Of a stretch of DNA of 64,000 nt, positions 12,669-24,800 are shown piece by piece. Every line of letters starts with the position of its first letter. Position 1 is the stretch's first letter. Location of the stretch: NCBI GenBank assembly GCA_019722365.1, contig JADFUC010001430.1:17340-81339 (forward strand), written 5' to 3'. The position numbers and the translations under genes are program-made. The stretch comes from Lithospermum erythrorhizon (Eukaryota > Streptophyta > Magnoliopsida > Boraginales > Boraginaceae). The notes under the pieces were generated by a model. The model made no database searches and was not told the DNA's origin. It was given only the letters and a program-made list of their open reading frames with translations.

Positions 12669-12798
12669 GGTGAGGTTAGTTACCTTATCCAGAAATCAGA
12701 AAGTCAACTTGACAACATGCATACGAAACTCAATAATGAAGTTGACAAATTTTGCAATTGGAGAGAGGCTCTCATTGAGGGTCACATCCTTCCATAAT
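12669..12798 (+). other. Possible orphan exon encoding a short coiled segment
   Basis: After an acceptor-like ttcaacag, one frame runs about 41 codons to a TAA at about 12,796. It reads QKSESQLDNMHTKLNNEVD, a charged helix-like stretch, then KFCNWREALIEGHILP. The phrase looks like protein rather than noise, but I do not recognise the family and see no partner exons. It may be a gene fragment carried by a transposon, or chance. Confidence 0.2.
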
Positions 12799-12895
12799 TT
12801 TACTCTCACCACTACGGCTTGATCGTTACAGAACTTATTATGCCTAAAATGTACAAAGCCTCCATGTTCGTCATCCATAAATTATTACCAAACAA

Positions 12896-13037
12896 TCAAG
12901 AAATCAACTATAAAATTTAAGCATGATCATTAAGCAACTCTGTTCTATAAACTATTTGCCAAAAGTCAAGAAATCAACCACAAGATTTAGGCATAATCAT
13001 TAAGCAACAACTCTGTTCTATAAACTATTGCCAAAAG
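12896..13037. repeat. Two tandem copies of a 70-72 bp unit
   Basis: The unit tcaagaaatcaac ... ctctgttctataaactatt is present at 12,896-12,965 and again at 12,966-13,037, with a few substitutions and one 3-base insertion (acaact against act). This is a simple local tandem duplication. Confidence 0.8.
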
Positions 13038-14547
13038 TCAATCTTTGGAGATGCCAAAATCAACACTAATTTTCCTACATGGCTACCTACGCAATGTGAA
13101 AATAAGAACTAATACAATGTCTAGCATGAACAAAAGTGTACCCCTAACTTAATATTGTATTCATAAAGACAACAAATTTATTTATTAAGTTTAAATAATT
13201 TAACAACAACCCGATATTTTGTATTTGGTATGAAAAATATAAGAGGCTGGGTGCAAGACTCCACTAACTATTATACGAGACGTATAAAATTTAGTTCGAT
13301 CTCGCCGATCGTTCGAAATTTAAACAATGCATCACTTAAGTTTACCCACTGAGCCAAACCCGAAATTCGTTCACTCTTGGCCATCACTAGCCAACTCCGA
13401 ATTCAATCTCGATGAATTATAAATAAAATCTAATTTACTAATTCAAATATTACCCCCTTCAATTCTTTTTAATAGGTGTTTTCGTTTATCATGTCAATCT
13501 TTGACCATCAATTAATTCTTACTCATTACTCTACTAAATATAAATGTGGTATTATTGGATTTGTCTTTAAAAATATTTTCATAATATTATTTTATTGTAA
13601 ACTTTTATACTATAACTAAAAAGTAGTTGATGGCCAAAGCTACTTGACACAGAATAATGAAAACAACAATTAAATTGACATGGAGGTAGTATTACTTGAT
13701 AAGAATAAAATAAGTAACTAATTTAAAAAAAACATTATAATAGATTCAATATGAAACTTTAAAAACCGTAAATCGCTTAGGACACATGATATTCAAATTC
13801 GTAATAAAATTAAAATAATAAATTAAATATTAAAATATGTAAACTAGAATAAGAAGAGTTTCCAAAACATATTTTTTAAAGTTTCTATGAAAAACCTTCA
13901 TTATTAATACTATTATACTCCGATCTAGCTAGGTGGCTCATCTAGATGTTGAGTCTAACTAAGTGAGTCGATCATTGTATGATATGACTCGGCTCATGCA
14001 CAATTTTAAAAACGATTAAAAAAGTCACTTGTTGATGGTAGAAATAGTACTCCTTGAGCTCGAGGAATCGAACTAAGGATTCAATGCATATAGGTTTCTG
14101 CTTCATCTCCAGGCCATGATCAATTATCATATGAATCGAACTTAATTTGATTATGGGGATGGAGTTTTGGCAATTAGTGAGTGATGGATCCCCAAATATT
14201 TGAAAAGCAATTAAAATTAAATATGAGAAAAATATAACCAATATCCGACAAATGCCATCAAAGTTAGCCGACCATTTGCATTATTCTTGGACTTTCAAAC
14301 CTTGTAGTTGAACCACCATTGCCAACGTGTATCAATGCTCTAATTTACTTCCCCAACCAAAACTCTTCCATTCTTTGCAATGTTCTTTAATCTGCGGCTA
14401 GTCCCTCTCATAAATTTAAGTCATTCATCACCCCCGCCCTTTTGCTTCTTCTATATTATGAAGTTAAATTATACGGAGTACTAGAAGTCCATAACTCCAT
14501 GCACACTTTATCTTTTGTGCTAATAAATTTATTATTATTTGCCCAGC
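13038..14547. other. Intergenic DNA and putative promoter of the receptor kinase
   Basis: AT-rich with no convincing coding frame. The minus-strand open frame at 13,972-14,241 has no recognisable motif. The last 120 bases before the kinase ATG should hold its core promoter and leader; a TATA-like ctatatta lies at about 14,450, roughly 100 bases before the ATG. No regulatory site is strong enough to name. Confidence 0.4.
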
Positions 14548-17500
14548 ATGGCTTCAATAATTTTGTTCAGGTCAGTTTGGCCCTTATCTTTTGTGCTGAT
14601 ATTATTAGCTTTTGCTGGTTCGAGCTCTTGTGATATAAGCTTAGGATCAAGATTGGTGGCAAATGAAAACCAAACATGGCTTTCAAATAATGGCACTTTT
14701 GCTTTTGGGTTCAATGCCTTGGACGATGAGGGACTCAAATTTCAGCTTGCAATATGGTTTGCTGAACTTCCTGGCGAGGATCGAACATCCGTTTGGTCAA
14801 CCAACATGTAAGTATATATCACATGTCTTTACCATTATATTCGTCATTTCCATAAAGTAGCCTCAAAATGAAGTGATGTTTTTCTCTAATTTATGCATGA
14901 CAACTAGCCAAGCATTATGGAACTGAAAAGGTACCATTAAGTGCTATATTTAGTGGAGTACCTAGGCCGAACGCACGCCCTCTAAAATTTGGAAAAATGA
15001 ATTTTTTCTATTAAAAATAAAATTTTATCATTCATTTATTTAACACCAAGTCAAGCCTGCTCCCTTTAAATTTATATATTTTTATTTATTTTTTAATACT
15101 AGTTCAATTGCCCTATGAAATTCCTAATCCTGCCACGGCCATATCATCATAGCTATAAATGTATTATATAGGACTAGGACTCTTTATTGGACCATTTTCT
15201 GCATTTTAATGATATGAAATATGGCCATGTAAACAAAGTAGAGAAAATACAGTAACTAGCTAGCTTAGCATGTTTCCTCCATCTATAGTCTTTAGTAAAG
15301 CTTTTGCAGGCATATATAAACACATTGTGGCCAACCCTTTCATTTTCTCTCCATCATAAAATATATAGAAATTCTCCAGCAAGCAAAGATGCAATTTTGG
15401 AGTTGGACAAAAGTGGAAACCTCATCCTCACTGACAGAGCGACAATTTTGTGGGCAACAAACACTTCTGGCAGAAACATTGAATTCGCAGTGATGTCGGA
15501 AAATGGCAACTTTGTTCTCTACAATTCAGACAGGAGGATCATATGGCAGAGCTTCTCTCATCCGTCTGATACACTTTTACCAGGGCAAACTTTAACTGTT
15601 TCATTAGAGCTCACATCATCAAAATCTATATCATCGGACGGTGGTTATTTTTCATTGAAAATGTTGCAACAACCAACTTCACTTAGCCTAGCACTCACCT
15701 ACAACTTGCCTGATGATTCTCAAGTTTCTTTGGATGATCATTCTTATACAAATTATTCATATTGGTCCGGGCCTGACATATCAAATGTAACGGGGAATGT
15801 TGTCGCGGCATTAAATGAAGCAGGAAGTTTCGGGATAGTTTATGGTTCTTCTTCAGATGGAGCTGTTTATGTTTACAAGAATGATAATGACAGTGGAGGA
15901 TTGTCTACGGCATTGAATTTGACAAACACTGTTCCATCTGTAATTCGGAGGCTGACATTGGAGAGTAATGGGAATCTAAGGATGTACAGATGGGACAATG
16001 ATGTGAATGGATCACGGCAATGGGTGTCAGAATGGGCAGCTGTGTCTAACCCATGTGATATTGCTGGAATTTGTGGGAATGGGATTTGTAGTTTAGACAG
16101 GAGCAAGACGAATTCTTCTTGTTCTTGTCTTCCGAGGAGTTCCAACGTAGACTATGATGTTGATCAGTGCTCAACGAATTCTTCTTTAACAGGAAAATGT
16201 GGCGCTCATCATGAAAATCTGACATCAAAGTTTCGGGTTGCTGTGGTACAACAAACGAATTACTACTTTTCGGATTCAGCAGTGATAGTTAATTATAGTG
16301 ATTTCACCTCGATGTCTAAGTGTGGTGATGCCTGCTTATCAGATTGTGAATGCGTTGCTTCTGTTTATGGGCTTGACGATGAAAAGGCATATTGTTGGGT
16401 GCTAAGAAGCTTGCGGTTCGGAGGTTTTGAAGATCCAGGTTCAACCTTGTTTGTTAAGGTTGAGGCCAACAACTCTTTGAGTGGTGGTGGAAGATCAGGG
16501 GAATCAGATGATGAGGAAGGCTTTGATGAAAAAAAGGTTCTGGTACTTCCAATCGTCGCCAGCATGGCAGTTGTCACTGCCCTTCTATGTTGCCTGCTCT
16601 ATATCTATATACATAGGAAAAGGTCACTGAGAAGAGCATTGGAGAGCTCTTTAATTCTCTCTGGAGCTCCAGTTAGTTTCAACTATAGAGATTTACAAAG
16701 CAAGACTAATAACTTTTCTCAGTTGCTTGGAACAGGTAAAAAATGAATTTATGAGTTCAATTTTCTATTTTCCGTCCAGTATTTTAACAAATATAATGCA
16801 TAGAAACAATTTCAATCGCTGAACAATTCATGTTAGGTGGATTTGGTAGAGTGTACAAGGGGGCGCTAGGAGATGGAACATTGATTGCAGTGAAGAAGCT
16901 TGACCGAATTTTGCCTCATGGAGAGAGGGAATTCATTACTGAAGTGAAAACCATCGGCTCAATGCATCATATGAATTTAGTCCGACTTTGCGGATATTGC
17001 TCAGAGGGGTCACATAGGTAAGATATGTTGAATTAGACAACATTAAGAACTTTTATGTCAAGTGAATTACTCAACTACTTTTTTGTTTTCATTGCCATTG
17101 AATAAATTCTTTCTGACAGGCTTCTAGTGTACGAGTTCATGAAGAATGGATCATTAGACCAATGGATATTTCCTTCCTATAACAATTCAAGAAACAAACA
17201 ATTGGATTGGCCAACTCGCTTTCAAATAGCACTTGGGACAGCACAAGGGATTTCCTATTTTCACGAACAATGTCGCGATAGGATAATACACTGTGATATC
17301 AAGCCTGAAAACATTCTGCTAGATTACGATTTCTGTCCAAAGGTATCTGATTTTGGACTAGCTAAACTAATGGGAAGAGAGCACTCACATGTTGTCACCA
17401 TGATCAGGGGAACCAGAGGTTACTTAGCCCCTGAGTGGGTCAGTAATAGGCCTATAACTGTGAAAGCTGATGTCTACAGTTATGGAATGCTACTATTAGA

Positions 17501-18136
17501 GATTATTGGTGGTCGAAGAAATCTTGATATGAATTTTGATGCAGAAGAGTTCTTCTTTCCTGGGTGGGCTTTCAAGGTAAATTTCTCCTCTAGCCGAATA
17601 GCCTAGATTAACTTGTATTATTGCATGACGAAACAGTCTAGTGTGAAGAAGGTAAGTGTGCATAAAGCTGTCTAAATGATCAAAAGTATGCATAAAGCTG
17701 ATCTCACCCTTTTTGGATCAAGTACATGTTAATAGTTGTGTCCATGGCATTGCCCTTTACTAGCTTGTAATGAATATTAAATGATTGATCAATTCAGGAA
17801 ATGACAAATGGAACACCAGTCGAGGCAGTGGATAAAAGACTTCAAGGAGAAGTTGAGGTTGAACAACTTACTAGAGCACTGAAAGTTGCATTCTGGTGTA
17901 TCCAAGATGAAGTTTCCATGAGACCATCAATGGGGGATGTCATGAGGATACTGGAAGGGTCAATCGAAATCAATACGCCACCAATGCCACAAGCAGTGTT
18001 GGAATTGATTGAAGAAGGTTTAGACCATGTTTATAAAGCCATGAAACGAGAATTTAATCACTTTAGTTCCTTCACTGCCACCACCCATTTATCATCCCAG
18101 GCTACCTGCAGTCATTCCACAATGTCACCGAGATAG
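14548..18136 (+). CDS. G-type lectin S-receptor-like Ser/Thr kinase, At5g24080-like
   Basis: Five exons: 14548-14807, 15369-16735, 16837-17017, 17120-17576, 17798-18136. All introns are GT-AG and phases match, giving 867 residues. The ATG at 14548 opens a hydrophobic signal peptide (MASIILFRSVWPLSFVLILL). Order of domains: bulb-lectin (LELDKSGNLILTD, WQSFSHPSDTLLPG), Cys-rich EGF/S-locus part, PAN-like Cys region, membrane helix about 477-500, then kinase. The kinase shows GTGGFGRV (541-548), Lys562, HCDIKPEN (660-667) and DFG (680-682). Cys replaces Arg before the catalytic Asp, so it is a non-RD kinase. The tail ATCSHSTMSPR is close to what I recall for At5g24080. It should sit in the plasma membrane and phosphorylate Ser/Thr; its ligand is unknown. 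No break was seen. It converges with TIMELESS. Confidence 0.93.
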
Positions 18137-18869
18137 TTCTCAAAACACATTTTCCTTTGGCAAACCAATGCAGAAAGAAGCATTTTTATTGCTTTGATAT
18201 GACATTGTTGATGCCATTTCATGAGGATAGAGAAGTTGAAGCAGCAGGACACTGGAATAGCCTTTCTTGTTGTATCAGATCATAACAGTTTTTTTTGGGT
18301 GGAGATATAATATGATAACCCCTCCACCCCTTTGTAATTACAAATTGACAAATGATAACCAATCCAACTTCCACATGTGAGGAGATGCTCAAGTCTTCCT
18401 ATGACATCCCTTGGGTTTCCCACATGCAATGCTTAAAATGAACCGTTCTGCCAAAGGTAACCTTCAGCCACTTGTGATCTTGGCATAGTTCAACATGCAT
18501 TCTCTCAAGTCAATCCATTCTCAATCCCTCATCGATTGTCCTCGGTATGGCTAGCCGTAATGGAGCTGAATGCTGGGACCTTCGAGCCTCGTTCATGTTG
18601 AAAACAGAAGAGTTAATACCGAGGAAGAAGCTGCTCTTACAGTCTCCAGAAGGCTTTTGTGTATTCTGGTTTTGTTTTATAGACAAATTTGGATTGTGGA
18701 TTCACATATGGTGTTACGTAGTTATCAACTTATATCACCTGTAGTGTTATCCAACCCAAAGTAAATGTTTCAACAGCCAAAAGGTCTCCGCAATTTACTC
18801 ATATTAATCATAAAAGATAAGTCTTGTCCTTCTAAACCTAACCTATTTGTACATAGTTGGAAGCAAACG
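18137..18869. other. Convergent intergenic gap holding both 3' untranslated regions
   Basis: 733 bases between the stop codons of the kinase (plus) and TIMELESS (minus). The overlapping short plus frames at 18,547-18,764 have no recognisable domain, although VENRRVNTEEEAALTVSRR looks protein-like. Both transcripts must end inside this gap or overlap. The minus strand has no obvious further exon. Confidence 0.5.
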
Positions 18870-21800
18870 TTATTCCTCATCATCAACATCCATGATCATC
18901 CTCAGTTTCCTCCTTGATACAGAGACATTATTGGGTACGATAAGTGCATCTTCATTCCGAAGATCCGCCAACTCACCTGGCAAGTCATCTTCCAGTGTTT
19001 GATATTGAAATGCATCAGGTTCAGTAGAAGGTGCAACCTCTGTATCGCTGATGCTGCTGGTCTCAGGGCCAACATATTCCGCATTTCCACTGTTCGATGT
19101 AGCAGCACCAGTCGTGTCTTCCATTCCATCTACATTGTTGTCTTTATCCCTGATAGAAAGGAAGCTATAAAATCAAGATTTTTATTACCTCATGGTAAAT
19201 CTAAATATTTCTCAACCTCGTCAACTTTCAATAAAATTAACTTTACAGACTAGATCATATGGTTAATTATAATTGATAGAGATATATGTTATAGACTCAG
19301 TTCATAATTATTAACCTTCCAAAGTCTTGTGCATCGCCATATGACAAATCATTTTCTCTTGTGTTGGTTTCATCGGAGTATGGTTTTACCTTCAGTTTCT
19401 TGTTTGATTTATTAGTTTTCCTGCAGGATATCGATATTCAACTCGTGAGAAACTATTAAGGTTCACTAAGTAAAATGTTCCTAAATACTGAGTTCTCAAC
19501 TTGATTTAGTAAACATGTGAATGAAAGCTGCAACATAATCGTGCATGAGCAAGAACCGGGCACGGATCACCTCACACGTATACTAAGAAAGAAAGCTTAC
19601 ACCAACATAGAGCTTATAAGTTCATCATCAGAATCATCTTGAAGCAAATTCATCTTGGTCTTTAGTGACTTCAGCTCAGTTTTGGCACCACTAAGCAGGA
19701 TTCTTTCCCTAAAAGCCAATTGGTTATATTAATTTTCCAACCAAAAGAAATAGGCATACCAAAAAAGTCTTTAGAACAGTATATTATACAAATTGATAAA
19801 GAAGAGCAACAACAAAATAAAGGCTCCAACCCGATATCACCTATCCGTATCTTCATTTTGACTTATGGAGTTTCAATAAGAACGGTACTCACAAATTGAT
19901 ACGAACCACGTCTTCGGCATGCAACTTATATTTACCTTCTCTGTAGGGATATTAATGGCTCATCGTCGGAATTTTCAGGACTCTTAATGGAAGTGTCACT
20001 CATAGGTTCATCCCTCAAATGAAAGTTAGCATCTGATTTTTTCTTCTTGGGAACATGTAGCCCGAGTTGCTTGAGCTTGCGAGTAATTTGAACTGCAGAG
20101 AATGTTCCCTCAGCATCCAACTCACTAGCTATCATATAGCTGCACTTTTTGTGATCTTTAAACCTGTACATGACAAATCAAGTTAAAAGAGCGTTGTAGC
20201 GAATAATTTCACAAACAGTCACCAGCTCTGTACATATTTCTTCATCGCACAGCAAAATGCAAGCTATAACAATCAAGTAATCACTCACTGCTCAAACAAA
20301 TCTTTAATCTTCTGTTCCTGATCTTCGCTAAATGCCCTCACTCTTTTTCTAGTGTGCCTGAGGAAACAGTATACATAGAATGGAGGTCAACAGTGTCTGG
20401 AGATGACAAAATACTGCTACACAAACATGATACCAAACACTTACAGAGGTTTCCTTGGCAAATTATTTCCCCCAGAATCATTTAAGCTTGAAAGTTTATC
20501 TCCAGATCGATCGTCAGCATTGCGGATTATAGTTGTTCTTGCCTTATGTGGAATATTACAACCTAACTTTTTAAGAGTTCTTGAAATCTGAACAGCTGAA
20601 ATGTTTCCATTTTCATCAAGGGCTTGTGCAATAAGATAACAACATTGTTGATCATCTTTGAACCTGGAAGAACCATAAGAGTGCAAAGATAAGAATGGAG
20701 ATGATGCAAAATGGAAAATTTGTGAGAGCTGCCAGGCAAGAAAGCAGAGGCGGAAATATACAGTGAGGCCAGATTATATTGGGTATTATTTAAAAGGTAA
20801 GTGCAACCATGAAAGGACCGTTGCATGTGAGCTTACTTAAAATTTAAACCATTTAAAGTAGCTACATCTTAATCTGCTGCTAAACTAAAGTACTACACCG
20901 AGTTCACGATAGCAATCAGTACATGCCTCTCATACAAAGTGTTGATTTTTCCTTTCAGCTCATCATTAAGAACAAGGGAATTCCTTTTAGTCCTAACCCT
21001 TTTAGACTGTAGTCTAATAGAATGTTGCTCCCTGCAACAAAATAAGCAACAAGATAAAAAGTAGTAAGTTTGTGAACTCGGATAAATCAAGAGAAATATA
21101 TGCATATAAAACATACATGTTAAAATGTTTGTCTCCATTCATCCCCTCCATTAAAACTGAATTTGGGACCTCTTCACCTCCTGTGGTAGCGTGGTTGGTT
21201 TTGAAATTATTTTCTTTCCTGTACAAACATATTTAGAGAATCTCTCAGGAACTTAACATGTAAACGATGAGCACTAAATGTATGTTTAGTAATGAAAACT
21301 CTATGCAATATAAGTTAGTTTTATAACAAATGTGACAGTTCCATCATATCAAAACTTCATTGTCACCTTTCATACTTCATGTAGCCTTTACTTACATTCT
21401 GGACACCAATAAAATAGCAAAAATGATGTCTTACATTATATCACTCTCATGAGAAACTACAAAATCGGCCTCATCATCCCCTAGTGCATCAGCTATGCTT
21501 CTTCTCACCCATCCCTGCCCCCCAGATGATCCAACATCCGCATTCATGTGACTACTTGTACTTCTGCCACTTCCTTGCCTCAAACCGCCAAGTTCGTGTA
21601 CAAGAGATTCACAATTGATATAACGACACTCGTTTTGAGTTTTCCAGAATAACACTTCGACAAAAAGAAGGGGGTTACCCTTCATTTTTCTCAGCATTCT
21701 TCTGGTCAAAGTTGTCAAAAAGGAAACAATATTTTCATATTTCTTGGATGGCTTCAGCTTCTGCTCATCCAGAATATCGTAGAATGTACATAGAAGTGAT

Positions 21801-24800
21801 AACTGGTATAACATTGGAGAAAGGTCCAGGTATGAGATATGTTAGATCCACATCTAAAAAGTGGCTGCCAAGCCATTTAAAGAAGTTGTCACAAACAATT
21901 TTAACTGGTATAACATTGGAGAAAGGTCCAGATCCTCACAAATCCTTTGCAGCATGCATATAATGTAGTGATTCGTACTCACTGAATTGCTTTTATAAAA
22001 TTTAAGTAACCAACACAAGTTTTTTATAATAGTGTGGTTTGCCAGAGAAGAAATCATTGCAGAAACCTTAAGATCCACCTCCTTTACAGCTGGTTGTTCA
22101 TCTCCTGATGAATGATCTACTTCAGGGCCTAGATTATCACCAGTATCACCACAACTATTCTCTACCATCACTGCCCCTTCAGTTTCAAGATTTTCCATAC
22201 CCACACTGATAGTAGTTTCTCCACCTTTTTGTTGAACAGAACTCTGATTTGTTACCTTTTCCGTTTTAATCATATTCATCTTAACAGATTCTTCATGACC
22301 TGAACTACCCCCCTCCTTCTGAGTTGCTCCATTATCTGCAGCGACTTCATCATCACCACACTTCTTATCATAACCTTTTCTCCTCACTTGTTTCTTCTTT
22401 GACTTCTTAGAAACCTTCATCAGAAAGCAACAGTTCGAAATCAAATGACAAGATCAGTTACAAAATTTAATTAGAATATAAAAGAAAAATGCATGCGGTT
22501 AAAGTAGTAAACGTAAGATATAAAACAACAAGAGGAAACCTAATCTGAGATACACGATATGTTTCTGCACGACGCTTGGAAAAGAATAGCCTGACTCTTC
22601 AAAGGAAAATGTATAATAGACACTTCCTATTGTAATTTTTTCAGTACCGACTTTGATGGTTTTGTAACAGAGAAGGCTATTGAAAGCAAGTGAAATTTCA
22701 AGACTTGAACCATAATCATTTGGGGTCTTCATCCAAAAAGGTCAAACTGGAATAAAAGTTCAGATGTTTTCATATGAGGAGGGTCATTATTAAAGAAGAT
22801 AAATGGTTTTCACGATGTTGCATCCAATTTATTGTGTTATCCTGTTGCAGTCATCTCACAATTAACATACTCAAAAAGAGATTTCCATGCTACCTGTATA
22901 TGAATTACAAATAAAATAACACATACCCTTAATGTGCCACGTTTTTGAAGGTTTTCCATAAGGCGTATAATTACATGAATGGATTCCACCATATCTGCAA
23001 GATCACTACCACCAAGAAAATAGAACATGTAACAGGTCAGTAGAGTTTATAACAGATGGGAACTTCACGAAGAATGACAAAAAATGAAGTATATGAAAGA
23101 TGGGAACTTTACCAAGAATGAGAAAAACATGTCAATTAAGAATGAACCATTGCATACAAATTTTAGCATTTTCACTTAATTCAGTTGATCATTATTAGCA
23201 AGTAATCACTAATAGTAACAGAATGATCTGATAGTTATATCATTGATGCATTACGACATCCATTTGATGAACTTCATGGACTAAAAGTTTACTAAGTTAG
23301 ACATACTATCATACAACATTCCACATCCTCAAATACATTTCCATCTATTTAGGTCCAAGAGAACATTTCATAGGCAGATGCAAGGTGTACATCTTTTCCA
23401 TGTCCTATGGAGTAAAAAAAATTATATTCTCTGGCTTTTGGATATAATGAGTTAAATCAAAATGGATCATTACACTACCTACACTTCTTATCTATTGTGA
23501 ACTAGTAGATAGTGTTGGCACTTCACTCTTGAGTCAATTCTGAAACAGACTCCATGTTATCACAGGAGTAAGGTTGTGTAATATCCGACCCCCACTTACC
23601 CCGCTTAGGTGGGAGCCTCTTAAGAGGCATTGGGGCATCTTAAGTTGTTGCGTTGAGTATCCAAGGTACATCTAACATGATATCAATAGGGTAGTTTTGA
23701 CATGTACAGACAACACTCAAATTCTATTGGTTCTGGTTTATCTGAAGAGAGAAAACCTGTTATCTTTCAATGTTAAAGAGCATGCTCAGTAATGGCCAAA
23801 TGAACTCCTTACCTTAGGACTCGGTACTGAATGTAATATGGATATCCCACACGCAGAAGAAAGAATGATTAAAAAACAGAGAACATACCTTCTCGCTTGC
23901 TTCTGTTTATTAAATGACTTTATCATGTTGAAAAGAAACTGAGTCATCCCTTCTTCAGTTTGATCATAAAATAACTTGTAGAGAAGAATACGAGCAGTTT
24001 TAGGCTCCTTGGAATCTTCTCCTGCCTGCTTGAGAACCAAGTCCAGCATCCTGATCTGTTTAGAACAAAAAGTAATTTACTTACAGCGGACGCCCTAAGT
24101 TATTATTCATGTATATAATTGCAACCAAAACAGGACCACGGGACTCAAAACAACCACAATAAAGACACACCCCATAAGAATTTAAGTTCTATGAATGGGA
24201 TTTGAATAACTCTACAGACTCTCAATCTGAGCGAACAAAACATAGCTGTATCAAGATATATATATATATATATATATATAACAACTGCTGAGAGGGTTCA
24301 GTTAGCATGGGAAATGGAAGCTAATAAAACTAACCTTGGATTACCAGTGTCTCCACATGCTAAATTTATGACATTGACGATAAGTTACAGAAGCAAATAA
24401 ATTAGTTTGGCAGTGAATATACAGCAACAACATGTCCAACTTTAAGAAATACAATACAACAGTGATTTAAGAGCAGAAAAGCATTTAAGGTCATGATATT
24501 ATATGTCTCTACGTCCAAATGCAGACATACCATATTTAAGATTTTGACTGATATGCCTAGTCATCGGACAAACAGCATAAAACAAGATACTACAAGAGCA
24601 AGTTATATTTGAGTCTCTAATTTTCCATACAAAATAAGAAGCTTGGAAGTCTAAAAGTAAAATTCACCATGGTTTTCAGAAGAGATCCTGATGCGGAGAG
24701 CAACTTATAGTCATTTGTCTCCTTTAAGGCATCAAATGCATAACGCCATTTAGATATAACAAGTAGAAACATTGAATCATTCAGTGAGTCAGCAACTGGA

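Noticed and set aside
15304..15368. Extending kinase exon 2 upstream to a TTG at 15,304
   Set aside because: Exon 1 (14,548-14,807) with donor gtaagt at 14,808 and acceptor atatatag at 15,368 gives the right phase and the expected lectin-domain sequence; the extra codons are intron.
18547..18764. Two overlapping plus open frames after the kinase stop as a small gene
   Set aside because: No domain, no splice support, and located where the kinase 3' untranslated region is expected.
22499..22732. Minus-strand open frame between TIMELESS exons 10 and 11
   Set aside because: The phases of exons 10 (ending 22,927) and 11 (starting 22,414) join directly; this is intron.
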